Below the pieces are notes generated by a model. It saw nothing but the letters and a program-made list of their open reading frames with translations. It made no database searches and was not told where the DNA came from. The position numbers and the translations under genes were made by a program. This document shows, piece by piece, positions 1 to 12,799 of a stretch of DNA of 64,000 nt. The stretch comes from Symbiodinium natans (lineage: Eukaryota > Sar > Dinophyceae > Suessiales > Symbiodiniaceae), in the NCBI GenBank assembly GCA_905221605.1, contig CAJNDS010002663.1, positions 175,649 through 239,648 on the forward strand, read 5' to 3'. Each line of letters opens with the position of its first letter. The stretch's first letter is position 1.

Positions 1-182
1 CTGAGGAAGCTGTGATGGTCGGCTTCGTTTGTGCAAACTATACGGCCAGGCTCCCAAAGCCCTTACGATAAGCCCGAAAACTCTTCACTCTTGGAGGCAC
101 AGCATCTCTAAAAATGCAAAAGAAAACCTTCACTCGTTCCTCGATCCTGCTGTGAAGACACAACAAGAGCGGAGTGCTAAGG

Positions 183-1570
183 CACAATCAGTGATCATGT
201 GCCTGGCATTGACCGCCCTTGTTGTTTTCGGGTTGACGCTCTTCGCCTGTCAGACGAAGTACGACTTCACAGGACTTCAAATTATCAAGTTGCACAAGAG
301 CTGGAAATCGGTTGCACCTCTATCAGCACATGTTGTCGTTGGGGACAGGGGTGTAATTCCTGACTCTCGGTGAACGGGTCCGGTGCTGCGTGGCTTCATT
401 ACGGATTGAGTCGCAATTCCAAGCTGCGGCCAAAAGTAACCAAACACTCGGTCAGAAGTGACACCTGAAGCCTTTCGAGTGTGGTAAGTATGCATTTCCG
501 ACGAGGAAGCATCTTTCCATCTTCACAATGCTCGGCATGCCTCTGCTGAAACCACACGAGAAAACAGATATGATCCGTCGAGGGTCCGGCGATCGGGATC
601 AGCGTGATCCTGCCAACGTACGCAATGTTTGTCGTATGTCCATAGGAGACCCTCTAGCGAGTTCTCGTGCTGCCTGCCTGGATGCTTGCAGGACTGCTGC
701 CCTACTTTGTCATCGCTTCGCTGGTTCTCCTTGGCCAGTCGGCAAAGTGTTAGAAACTGATATTGTGACTAGACGGAAGGCATCTAGGTCCAGAGTCTAG
801 CCGTGAGTGTGACGATCATTGGAGTGATAGGCCGTATCGTAGGCGCAGACCAGTCAAGGTTTCAGCTTCATGCTTTCCATGGCGGCCATGTTCGGAGGAG
901 CCGGCACTGGATTTTTCAAGAAGCTGGGCTGAAGTCACGGCTTAGAGGGGTAGCTTTCAGTCTGAACCGACATACGCCCAGTCTTACTGAGCAATCCGCG
1001 TTTGCATATGGCAGCTTGCCGCGGCAAGATGGCAATGTAATCTGGGTGGGACATAAACAGCTGGAGAGTCCTACGCGTCGGCATAGCACTCACCGACCAC
1101 GCTGCTGCAGGGCGGCGAATCTAGTCTATGCAGCCTTTGGAGCTCTCCTCTTTTCCGGATGCTTTGCTGCAAGTGCGAATGGCCATCCCAAAAAGCAGCA
1201 TTGGGGTTATGCAGCTTCGTGACGCCACAGGGTGTGAAGGGCGCGTACATGCACCAAGATGCACGAAGTCTGTAACCATGCCATCCCGACTTGCTTTAGT
1301 CAGCTCGGTGATTTCCAAGAATGCCAGACCGGTAAGGCTATCTTGTCGTGGACACCCAGAGGATCATCGGTGGCAAGCACAGCACATACTCGTTCACCGT
1401 GGATGACTACTGCATGGCCGCTCGCCGTGAACATATCTCAGTGGCAGGCATTGACCCTGCAGTGTCCAAGCCCCAGCCAGATTGTCTCCCAGGCAGCCAT
1501 CACCCTGTACCTGGACATCATCAACCTCTTCTTGTATCTACTCCAGCTCTTCGGAGACCGGAACAACTGA
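183..1570 (+). CDS. Bax inhibitor-1/Lifeguard (TMBIM) family membrane protein, 3' part
   Basis: Multi-pass membrane protein of the BI-1/Lifeguard family (Pfam Bax1-I), known to act in ER/Golgi membranes in calcium leak and cell-death control. Exons by frame and homology: about 183-272, 692-733, 859-894, 1125-1157, 1337-1416 and 1493-1570, ending in TGA. Introns begin GA, GC, GA, GA and GC, and all end AG. Seen in the translation: the family motif QTKYDFTG after a hydrophobic segment, then LLPYFVIASLVLL, GALLFSGYLVVDTQ, IIGGKHS, and the typical C-terminal helix ITLYLDIINLFLYLLQLFG followed by a short polar tail. These match the last four or so membrane segments of the family. The N-terminal exons are missing, either upstream of the window or unrecognised in 1-180. 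All internal joins keep frame. Family assignment is very secure; the exact paralogue (LFG against BI-1 proper) is not. Confidence 0.93.
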
Positions 1571-2440
1571 GTAGCTGCAGGCAGTTGTGTGTAGCTGCAG
1601 ATAGCTGCAGTGCCCAACTCACAGTCTGTGGCGCGCAGCAGGTTCGCTTGTCCCGTGAGACCCTAACCAGTAGCATCACGTGCCTCTATAGGTCTGCATC
1701 TTCGAGTTAGATTGTCGGTGACCTTATGATGAAGGGTCCCCGAAAGTCCTGCAAGAGAAGGGTTCTGAAATCAAGGTCTAGAGTTGTTCCTTGATCCATA
1801 AGCGAAAATCAAGGCAACGTAGGCCGGACTATGTTAGAAATCTGTCTTCGCACGTTCACCTTCTCACCTCCTCAGATCAAGTTTGTGTGGATCCCAAACG
1901 TGACCTTGGCCACGCCTGTGCCAGGATTGTACAATCGGAAGTTTCGGAATCGGCAATTTGCAGGATGTTGTGGCTGATCCTAGGGCAATATCGTAATATC
2001 GGCTGACGGGAAGGTGAGGAAATGCCCCTGGGAAGTGTTTCCGCTCATTGCCGACTCAACGTTTGCACTCACGGTCGACGCAGTATGTACACAGAAGCTG
2101 CAGCAGCCAGCTAGAGACGCTTCGATACCTGCGCTTACACGTGGACAAAGGCTCATACAATCATATGGCAAGCAGGTTTGCAGGTTTATCAAGAAGGGCC
2201 GCAATGCATGCTTGGGACGGGATGTGGTGGGCAATTGTGATGAGCAGGTCGAATCTCAGCGTGCTCGCTTGCAGGCCGCGCGCTGTGGAAGGACACCTCC
2301 AGGGTATCGATTTCTTTGTATCCGTAGGCTCAGCTTGACGAGATCCAAGCCGGTTACGTCAGCTTGAAGGCGCCTTGATGTGCTTGTTACGTGCTTTTGT
2401 TCTGTGCTTTCTGTTGTGTTTTCAGCTGGGAATCAGTTTA
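1571..2440. other. Intergenic or intronic DNA after the TMBIM gene
   Basis: No recognisable gene. Short + strand open stretches at about 1860-1950 and 2060-2310 read as plausible polar peptide and could be 5' exons of the next gene, but no family is recognisable and no joins could be proven. Confidence 0.4.
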
Positions 2441-2448
2441 GCATACCT

Positions 2449-5100
2449 TAGCCAGTGCAGTGCGCCCTCTGAGGCCGAGGCAGAGGCGGAGCGCTCCAAG
2501 ACACGCCTGGCGGAGCAGACGCTGAAGGAGTTGTGCTGCGGTGTGATGTTTGTGTGATGTTGTGTGTGGGGTTCTCCCGCGTTGTAGCACACAAGAGAGG
2601 GGGACATCCTGGGTTCAGTCACGGCTTTGGGATGGCCGAATCGAGGAGCGTGACGTCCGCGTCGCCCAGCTACTAGAGGACTGACAGCTCCTCCTGTGTT
2701 GACTGAAATGATCTGAAATCTGAAGCGCGTCAGCCACCCAGGTCTTCAGAAGTCCGGGGCTCCGAACGGCATTAAAATAAAGCGGGTGGGGCATGGATGA
2801 CTTCCTGTGAGCAGCTCCAGAAACTAGTGCCAGGAGATTCAGAAGTATCGTTCCCAGCAGAACTTGATGAAGGATGAGGCAGCGCCTTTGACAAGGGGCT
2901 GCTGCTCTGATGTTGATGTTGAAGCGGTAGAGGTCGTATCCGGTCAGCAAAGGGCGTTCATGATATCGGGAGGCAGGAATGAGTGAAACAACTATGAAGT
3001 ACTGATGTTGTGCGCAGACTGCAGTCTCTCCTCGCTTTAGCCAGGCCTGGGTCCATGGCATGTGAAGCTGACTTAGAAGATTGTGGAAGCAATGATCAGC
3101 AGATCCCAGAAACACAGCCAGGCCATTGAGCTTGCGGAGCATCGCGCATGGCTTGGTGAGGCTGAACTCGTTTGCTAGCAGCACTGCTTGTTTGGTTCTT
3201 TGGGGTTTCTCAAGCACTTAGTGCGAGGATCAGCGGTGGCTTCTCACGCTGGAGTCGCGTTTGAAGGAGGACGCCATACCCTGCCCCTGAATGCCCGAGA
3301 CAGGAGTCGACACCCCCACGCTCCTATTCACGCCACAACTCTGACCTACTTTGACCTTAATGCTCAGTGGTTGCATAAATTGTTTAGTTGCCGCTGTAGC
3401 CTGGAACAAGACAGTGTTTTGCTTTGCTTGCACACAACGCAGAGGTATGCTGAAGTCAGTAGTATTTGCAGAGATGCTGTAGTGTTCCTGTTGGTGATGT
3501 ATCGACGTATTGCTTGCGTCCTGCCTGGATCCCAATTTTGCATTCACTTTGACCTTTTGTGCTTGTACGAAGTTTGCGAGAATGCGGTCTTACGGGTCAG
3601 TGCTGGTGGAACTGCAAGCCGCGCGGACAGTTTCGAGCAGTTCTCTTGCCCCTGAACTTGCAACATCCCAATCTCATCTTAAACAGTACATAACCGACGT
3701 ATGCCTATTTGCCTTTTGGTAGAGTGCAAAGTGGAGCATGGCAATGCACCGAGGAGCAGAAGAGAGCGGGTGAGCTGGAGGACCAACTTTTGGAGGAGAG
3801 GAAGAGGCAGTTTTTTTCGGGTAAACCTCGATAAGATACCTGCAGTGCTGAAGTGGGCTCTTTGGGCTCTGGGGCTTCTCTAACATCTGTAAGGGAGCTG
3901 GACAGTCTTTATCAAGCTTCGATATTCTTACTAGTAGGGTCTCTCAAAAGATTCGAGTGGACATGTAGACCCTGAAATGAAGGGTTCCGAGATTGAGGAG
4001 TTGGGGGGATGCTTATCGGCGACGGAGGAGAAGTCGTTCGGGGGTACCTGCGGGAGTTCGATCTATCGAGGGTCTGTAGGTTTCAACATCCCAAGCTTCG
4101 TTAGTTCCCTTTAGGACCGTTGCGTCACGGCCTGATGCCTGTCCAGCCTGCTTTTCCTGGGCTCTGGCTAGTTCAGCAGTACGATGTGCTACGTGGGATT
4201 GGTTCAGGTGCGCCCGGCGTCTGGAGGATATGTCGCAGGAGCTGCTGGAGGAGAAGGAGAGAAGTTCAGTTCAGAGGGAAGTTCAAGGTTGAACAACGCT
4301 TGAGACGCTTGAGATACTCGTGGCAGAAGGATTGACACTCTTTTCACTACGTAGCGGCACGAATTGGCATGTTGCGTCCCCAGAAGAGGCCAAGTGCTTG
4401 GAGCTGCGGAAGCCGAGCGCGGCAGACCGGAATCTTCAGGCGAAGGAGCTTTGGTGTATTTGCCACTTGCCCCAAGGCATCCAAACAAAGCTCACAGGAA
4501 GTCCAAACAGGATTGTTGCCCGCTTTTTGGGGGTCCATATAGCAGGTAAGGTCCTAGTGGGGGGGGGTCCATGGCAGGCTCGCCAGCACATCCAGTGAGG
4601 AAATTTCCATAGAAGGTCCATGGTGGGCCCCTAGGGGGCCATGGGGTCCAGACGGGCGTCCCACGGTGTTCCTAGAGAAATCTTGTCGACCAATGATGGC
4701 GCCTGGGTGGGGAGCCTAGAGGATCCATCGCATCCAGAGGGGTCCAAGCAGTGAAGGATCCGCCCGAACTGAAACCGAGGGTTCTTTTACCCAGGCCTCC
4801 CAGGCCTGCCGCCTCGGCGGATCAAGCGGTGGCTGCTGTGGTTGCCCAGCCAGCGAAGCGGGCCATGCTTGTGGCTGCTTGCCGCATCACGGCTCCTCGT
4901 TTTCGAGATACTTGCAAATCAGCAACATGCAAGCTCAGTTACAATGTCGTGGTTAAGTACGCGTTGAGCAGGGTTTCAGTGTTCGCAAGCGAAAAGAACC
5001 AGAGACATCAACACAGCACAGCTTAGCAGCTTGGATCCTACTGGCCATGCTCGTTCAAGAGCTGCGTCCGCAGTCGCCACCTCCCAGCCTGCCAGAGAAT
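2449..5100 (+). CDS. Scattered coiled-coil exons, unrecognised protein
   Basis: Not recognised. Three short + strand stretches read as charged, Ala/Glu/Arg-rich heptad-like helix: about 2460-2535 (SEAEAEAERSKTRLAEQTLK), 3742-3815 (EEQKRAGELEDQLLEERKRQ) and 4213-4285 (RLEDMSQELLEEKERSSVQ). A fourth at about 3585-3650 is weaker. They are separated by several hundred bases with stops in all frames, so they are probably exons of one spliced coiled-coil protein. A further open piece at 4990-5100 may belong. The spacing resembles the much longer coiled-coil locus at 42-54 kb. Ends, start codon and exon joins were not determined. Long antisense ORFs here (for example 2615-3217 on the minus strand) show no domain. 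Confidence 0.45.
4505..4760. repeat. GGTCCA-rich diverged short repeats
   Basis: GGTCCA or GGTCC(A/T) recurs many times in about 250 bases, with G runs (a run of nine or more near 4558) and GGGCCCCTAGGGGGCC-type palindromic patches. It lies between coiled-coil exons and looks like a decayed simple repeat inside an intron. Confidence 0.5.
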
Positions 5101-5519
5101 ACAGGCGTTGGACATCTCGCGAGTGGTGATGACCTGTGCAAGACTGAACCATACCATGCCCTGTACCGGAGGGCATCAGCCACTGCGCTGCAGAAACGCG
5201 CCGTTTGCAGGGGCCTTTCCGACCACCGGCACAGCAGCAATCCGATGTCAGTTGTAGTAAGTAGTACAGTCACGAGGCGCGGCTCCAGCGCTGCTCTGTT
5301 GCCAGGCATGTAGCAGTCAGCACCAGTCTTTCGATGTTTTGAAAGGTCATGTTGTGTCCCACTGCCGGGGTGGGTGTCAAGCATGTGCCTCAGGCAGGCC
5401 CCAGCCCTGTTCGCCTCCCTGCTCATCTCAGCATCTGGGCAAGCAGAATGCATGTGTTTCAGCGCCAGCTATGTGATTCTTTGTTTCTGCCAGCACGACA
5501 TAGAGCGACAGGGTGCTGG

Positions 5520-6613
<1,094 letters not shown>

Positions 6614-6753
6614 TGCCAGACCTCGGAAGGGATCCTACCGTTCTCCTCTTGTGCTCACGCTCGTGTGGCAAAAGGCAAGGCGGCTTTGCCGCCGCTGGCA
6701 CAAGGTGGGCGGACCGAAGTCCACGCATCCGGCATACCACAGACGCATCCTGA

Positions 6754-9700
6754 ACTGCGAAGGGTCTTCGATGCAAAGCCGGGGAAGTGGAAGTGAAGCC
6801 GCCCAGATTGGAGTTCCTTGACGATGAGTCACGGCTGCGCATGGTTCGGGGTGACGACTTGGGTTTCAGCATGGAGGGTTTCTCTTGAGTCCTGCCCGTT
6901 GGTCCAAGTTCAACAGTTCACCATTTCAGAGGATCCGAGTTGCTACACCATTGGCGTCCTGGGCGACCTTCACCTGGACCCTGGCGACTTGGAGGACTCC
7001 ATGCTCGGGCGTCAGCCTGGGCCTTAGAATCTCTTTTTTTTAGAGATTTTAAGAGTGTCAGCAAGCTTCTGCCCAACTTTCTGCCATTGGCCTTTGCCGA
7101 GCTTTGGAGGCACATGAAGCAGGCCTTGGAGGGACAGCCGAACGTTTTCGTTGTCTCTTTGGGTGACCTTGGAGAGTCCACGATGTGCAACGTGCCCTGG
7201 CTGGCTGGCTAGAACGAAACGTAACGAGCGACACTCTCAACTTTCAGTATGCCAAACATGGAGCTCCTCTGGTTGCATGTGCTACATGAGGACACCAAAC
7301 AGCTTTTCTCGGGGACTACGGCATGCTTCCAGCTTGGGCGTGAGTATTTGGACGGTTGTGGCCTCAGCGAAACAGCAGTACGTCGCAAGGAGAAGTGTTG
7401 TCACTAACTTCCTGCGTCACCTCGCAGGTTTAGATGCGAGCTACGATGTGGTGGGCGGGAACCATGACCTTGAGGTGTCGAAGAGTTGAGAATGGAGTTG
7501 TGAAAGCTTAGTTGTCTTGCTCAGCAGCCTTGTTGCAGGGCATCGATGAGTTCGCCACAGATAGGGAGAACCTCGCAGCCTTCCTCGACATCCTGGGCAA
7601 GGAGTGCAGCTGATGTCCATCCACGCATGAACTGCTCGTGGGAAAACTTCGGGTGCAGTGAGCGCCAGTCAGGAGACGCCGCAGTTCTGTGGCCACCTTA
7701 AAAAACACATCCATAGACCAAAAGTTCGCGAGCTGGAAATTGGGGCTGGGAACAGCCGTTCTTACCAGGCCACGAGATCGCCGAGCGGACGTTGCTCGTC
7801 GGACTTGGCTCTACTTCGTTCCGCAGCGCGCGCTACTGGGCCATGAGCAGAGACGAGGAGAGTAAGCATAAAATGAACGGAGGGGGTACCGGGAAGTGTG
7901 GAAGAACAGAAAAGGAAATGAGGAGGAGACGGTGAATGAAAGAAGAGTAATTAGGCCACCTAGATCTCAAGTCCAGCTCTCAACACACGGCTGCAGCCCA
8001 TCAAGACTCAACACATGGGAGCTTGCATAGCCTCGAGAAGTCTGCATTATGCATGCTGGAAAGGGCAGATGCGGGTACTTGTAGTAGCGAGATGAGCATG
8101 AGTGTGCACCATGACGAGCACGCACCTGAGTACAGCGTAGATTTTGATGCAGGTCGTAGTCACGCTTTTGAAATGCCGGGGCGTATCTGCATCTCCTGCA
8201 TCTCTGTTAGTCCCTCGGTTCCTTTCATATCTGTGACGCGCCGGCTACTGCAAACCCAGGCTTCTCGTCCCACGAGGCCTTGCAGCAGATTGGACAGGAC
8301 TTGCAAAATGGGGTAGTGGAAGCATGGTTCTGATAAGGGGAAACAAGGGAACCCTTGATTTATCTCGAGTTTCCCGTTGTGAGGGACGGCATGTATATCA
8401 GCATATATCAGCCTTGCTTGTGCCACTATTCGCTTCCTGTGTGGAGGTGTCCGTAGACGAGGAGCAGCTGGAGTGGTTTGCCAGAGCCTCGCGTTTCTTG
8501 CATTGTGCAGCAGTGCTCAGCATATCAGCAAAATTTCTTCACAGAGGCCCCCGGGCTTGTGACTTGGTAGGGTGTTCTAGACATGTTAGCCGTTCTACAG
8601 CACGTGGCTTGTAAAGCTCTTCAGATGTTCTAAACTTTCGGGTGCCAAGGAAGAAACCATCCGTGCCCATCCTGCTTCTGAGGGCTGGCAGGCACGCTTG
8701 ACGGACAATTACAGATTTTTTGGCCAGAGAAAGACTGATTCTGTTTCGCGGCCTGCGTCTGCTATAGAGGCATTGCGCCAGTCGTTTTGGAACCTGCAGG
8801 TCTTCGTATTCTCGCACGCGCCGATCATTGGCTCTGCGCTGCGAGTGCTACAGGACTGGCATCGTGGACTTCAGACATCACCAGCGCAGTTCAAGCGATG
8901 GCAGGAGCTTCATGTGCTGAATGGCTGCTGCTGGCTGAACCACTCTGACGGAGCTAGTATCATGCTGAGTCTTCATTGCGGACCCCATGTTGTCCACCCG
9001 GTCCTCGCTGTATTGAGATGGAGTCAGGAACGCTACCGTGAACCTTCAAAAAAGATCAAAAAAGGGGGTCAGGGAACCGCGGTGAGGCTCCAAGAAGTTC
9101 ATTCAGATCGTCCGCGAGAACGCCTGTATCAAGGGTTCTGGACTCAGTCTCTGCGTTGGAAGTTCGAGATCCTGAACAAATCTGAGCAGAAGTCTTCGCA
9201 GCTTGGGCTCCGCTATCGCCAGGCTGGTTTTCAGGGCACTTCCACCTGTCTCACGACTACGAAGACTCCATCACATTCCCAGGTGCGGAGGCATTCGCAC
9301 ATGGCCGGATGTGTCTCTGTCCTGCCTTGTGCCGCCCAAGCATTGTTCCCTTTGTAGTCTCTGTAGTCCTGGCTGATGGCTATAACCGATGCTCCTCGAA
9401 CCTGGAGGTGGCAACCGTCGTGGCCACTGCGTCTTTGCGCAGACAGGGGTGATGCGAAGCCAGTCCTCGAGGGATGGAAGGCCCGCAGCCCAAGAAAATA
9501 TAAAGCACGCCGTGGCGGGCCAATGTACGGTCCATGGTCCAGGCGGCAGTCGCGACTTGTGAAGGGCAATGCCCAGGTTCGAGCTGCAAATCCCGTGTTG
9601 CGTGGCTGCCATATGTGAAGAGTTTGCGCTTGACAGGGGTTCGAGATCTACACTGTGGATCACAAGAGAGGCGGCGAGGCCCTGAAAGCTTGTAAAGTCC

Positions 9701-10183
9701 CAAGCAAAGCCTTAAGTCATGCTGCCAATGGATACACAAACCGGTGCACACCCTAAGCTTCCCCCGGTGCCAGCTTCGCTTGGATGCCACAGTGTTGTAC
9801 TCCGACAGCTGTGACCTGCCGGAGGAGGGGACATGGGAAGCTAAACAGATGCTAAACCTGTGCCAAGCATCCATGTATCTGAGTGTTTCAATGCCGGCAT
9901 TCATTCGAGGGCATTCTGTGACCCTGGTGTTCCCGAACTCCCCCAAGCACCAGTTTCAGGAGCTCACCATCAGTCAGGAAGCTTCAGAGTGCTCGACGCT
10001 GACGTTTGCGCACAAGCATGAGGAAGGGGTACGCACCGACGTCACATGGCAAACTGTCTTCACAGCGCTCCTCTGCAGGACTACGACCATGACTTGTGGT
10101 TTTCTGCGTACGTGCCGCAGGCCAGCCCATGGATTGCAGCTTGCAGCATTGCAGCTACGCAAGGCATAGAAGCACTGACGTAG
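6754..10183 (+). CDS. Calcineurin-like metallophosphoesterase, about 19 small exons
   Basis: Predicted metal-dependent phosphoesterase (Pfam Metallophos fold). Exons: ..-6850, 6930-7014, 7110-7173, 7291-7354, 7428-7474, 7539-7601, 7673-7691, 7769-7857, 8447-8485, 8770-8853, 8905-8950, 9087-9134, 9223-9282, 9408-9480, 9543-9570, 9637-9696, 9774-9821, 9978-10022, 10079-10183 (TAG). From 6930 on, the exons plus one carried base make 356 in-frame codons with no stop before the end. All five family motifs appear in order: GDLHLDP, SLGD, GGNHD, FSHAP and GHFH. Other conserved blocks are LLVGLGSTSFRSA, LNGCCWLNH, TGVMRSQSSRDGR and FAHKHEDYDHDLWFSAYVP. The layout resembles a plant/algal-type metallophosphoesterase; the substrate is unknown. 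The first exon is open back to 6754, but its start codon and any targeting peptide were not found. Donors are GC, GA and GT in similar numbers. The 7858 and 9822 donors could each shift by one codon. Confidence 0.92.
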
Positions 10184-10194
10184 GATCAGTTGTT

Positions 10195-10965
10195 GTGCGG
10201 AAGTTGTCCTTCCCTTGTGTTCCTTCTCTTTTGTTCCTTCCCATTTGTTCCTTCCCGTTTGTTCCTTCCCTTTTGTTCCTTCCCTTCTGTTCCTTCCCTT
10301 CTGTTCCGTCCCTTCTGTTCCTTACCTTTTGTTCCTTACCTTCTGTTCCTTACCTTCTGTTCCTTACCTTCTGTTCTTTACCTTCTGTTCCTTACCTTCC
10401 TTTCCTTACCTTCCTTACCTTCCTTACCTTCCTTACCTTCCTTACCTGCCTTACCTGCCTTGCCTGCCTTACCTGCCTTACCTGCCTTACCTGCCTTACC
10501 TGCCTTACCTTCCTTACCTTCCTTCCCTTCCTTCCCTTCCTTCCCTTCCTTCCCTTCCTTCCCTTCCTTCTCTTCCTGCCCTTCCTGCCCTTCCTTCCCT
10601 TCCTTCCCTTCCCTTGCTCCTTCCCCTCCTGCCCTTCCCCTGCCCTTCCCTTTCCTTTCCTTCCCTTTCCTTACCTTCCGTCCCTTTCTCCTTCCCTGCC
10701 CTTCCCTTCCTTCACTTCCTTCCCTTCCTTCACTTCAATCCCTTCCCTCCCTTCCCCTCCTGCCTTTCCCAGCCTTCCTTTACTCCCTTCCGTTCTCTTC
10801 CCTTCTCTTTCTGTACTTCCTCCCCCCTCTTCTTCCCCATCTTTTCCATCTTCGCCCTTCTTCACCCCGTTGCTTCACTCCCTTCCCCTCCCACTCTTCC
10901 CCATTCCCGCCTTCCCACCTTCGTCCCTTCCCCTCTTCCCCACACCCTGCACCTTCACAACAAAG
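10195..10965. repeat. Polypyrimidine tract of CCTTCCCTT/CCTTACCTT units
   Basis: About 770 bases of almost pure C/T on the + strand, made of diverged 5-11 base units (TTGTTCCTTCCC at the start, CCTTACCTTC in the middle, CCTTCCCTTC later, degenerating towards 10960). It starts just after the metallophosphoesterase stop codon. Long Phe/Leu/Pro/Ser ORFs in three frames are repeat translations. A homopurine-homopyrimidine tract this long could form triplex DNA; that is inference. Confidence 0.95.
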
Positions 10966-12590
10966 CATGAAAGGCCAGCCACGATTGCCCTCACAAACAA
11001 GCCAGCGCGAGGAGAACGATGGCTGCCTGATAAAAGACGCAACTGGCCTGTTGAATCCTGTCGGGGCAGAGATGGAGGCAGGTGTATAGTGCGGTCTCGC
11101 AGTTCCTGTCAGTCAGAAGCGGAGAACTGAAGCATCGAACGACCCGAGCCTTCTTGAATCGAAATAATCGAAGGTCTGCTGGTGGCACATGAAGGATGGA
11201 GCTGTGCTCGGTGTGCACAGTGGCATGATCATCGAGTACGATGCTGGCACCTTAACTTGACAGCAAGAGGCCACCCACCATGGCTCACCATCATGCAGCA
11301 ATCTTCGAAGCAGCTCCGCGCCTTTTCCATGTTTTCGTAGATGTTGTGCTAGACTGCTAGATTCCGTGCTGAAGGCCTCGACTCTTGCACCTCTTGGCAT
11401 GGTCGTCAGCTGGGGCCTAATGGGGCGAAATTCAGCGAATGAGCGGGCATTCCAGCAATCAGTTTGTAGGAGCGCGCTGAGGTAGGAGCGGCTGAGGTCG
11501 AGATGAGCTGCAGGATCGGCGCGTCGCTGTCATTGATGACGAGCGGTTTGGGCGCGTTTGGTTTGAGATATAACTTCGTTGGAAGCCTGGCTATTGCATC
11601 ATCCACGTTCAAGACAGCTGCCTATGCACGTGTTGTGGTGCAGGCTCAAGTACGTTGGAATGTTTCGTTCATGGTCCAGTCATAACACATCTTGACCTTC
11701 TGTGAAGTCACTCAAGCAGCGATGCACCGACTCCAGTGCAACATTCTTTTGCAGTGCCTTCTCAGCAGACTTGAGAACACACACACACACACAGGATACA
11801 TCTGTCTCAAATTGTGAGCCTCCCAGCTCCTGTACAGAGATCCGAGATGCTGGTGGCCTAATACCAACGTCATGGCTGCATCGACATCGGATGCCCTCAA
11901 GACACTGGGTCTCCAGGCTTCAGGTGCTAGTACAATTTGTGCAGTGCTTGCTCTTGCAACTGGCCCATGGTGACATGCCGGCGAGAGTTTACCATGTGTT
12001 GCCCAGCGCATGCCCACATCTGAGGCTTGAAGGTGGGATGCGGCGAGCAGGACAGCCATACATGGGCAGTTGTGAGCTTTGTGGCAGAGGCTGGGATTTG
12101 CAACGGTCGTGATCGCCAAGCTCTGTCCAAGTAGTGACAGGACGTGACCCGTGCATTTCGAAAACTGGCGCGACAGCACCATCCAGACAAGGGTGGTGAC
12201 CCGGCTGCAAGAATCTTGAAGATGCAAATCTGGCCAGGCGAAAGCAATGCCAGACGCTTTGTCAAAGACTTGCTGCTGCCAGTTTCTCCAGAAGGTTCTT
12301 GATCCAGCGTTTAAAGTTCGTTATGCAAGGTAACAAGGAGGCGTTCCAGAAGCTGCGAGCGGCAACATGGCTAATATTGTAAGGATCTGGAAGGATCCGC
12401 AAGGTGTTGTGAGACAACTGGATCTCACTTCTGAGTTGTGGTGAGGTCGGTTCTTTTGAGAGGCTATCGCACTTGTAGTTAGTTGCAGCGTCTGTGTGAG
12501 AAGCCTGTGGATGAGTGCTCAATCATGTCAGTGGAAACCCTCGAAGTGAGTTGTCTTCAACCTGTGACATTCACAGGCTTATGAGCTGCT
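10966..12590. other. No assigned gene; one possible exon near 12.25-12.36 kb
   Basis: Nothing recognisable on either strand for most of this stretch. A short CA run lies at 11780-11795. At about 12232-12363 a + strand frame reads as a basic helical peptide (FSRRFLIQRLKFVMQG within it) that could be an exon. Overlapping minus-strand ORFs at 11712-12265 show no domain. Confidence 0.4.
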
Positions 12591-12690
12591 GAGTGCGTCA
12601 CTGCCCGCCGACTCCCCGTGCGCAGCTGCGCCAAAGGCCCAAGAGGGGCGCCGGGCACATCCACTTAAGCCGAAGGCGAATAGCACGTCG

Positions 12691-12770
12691 CATATCTTTA
12701 CATATCTTCACATATCTTCACATATCTTCACATATCTTCACATACCTTCACATATCTTCACATATCTTCA
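12691..12770. repeat. Eight tandem 10-bp CATATCTTCA units
   Basis: Eight head-to-tail copies of CATATCTTCA, the first and fifth with one substitution (CATATCTTTA, CATACCTTCA), ending in GATCTCTTCT. It sits just before the first candidate exon of the next gene. Confidence 0.95.
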
Positions 12771-12799
12771 GATCTCTTCTCTTATTTATCTTTTCCAGA

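Noticed and set aside
2615-3217. Minus-strand ORF of 200 codons
   Set aside because: No domain or convincing composition, opposite to every recognised gene; probably chance.
10096-11130. Phe/Leu/Pro/Ser-rich ORFs up to 344 codons in three frames
   Set aside because: Translations of the polypyrimidine repeat, open because the tract lacks stop-forming purines.
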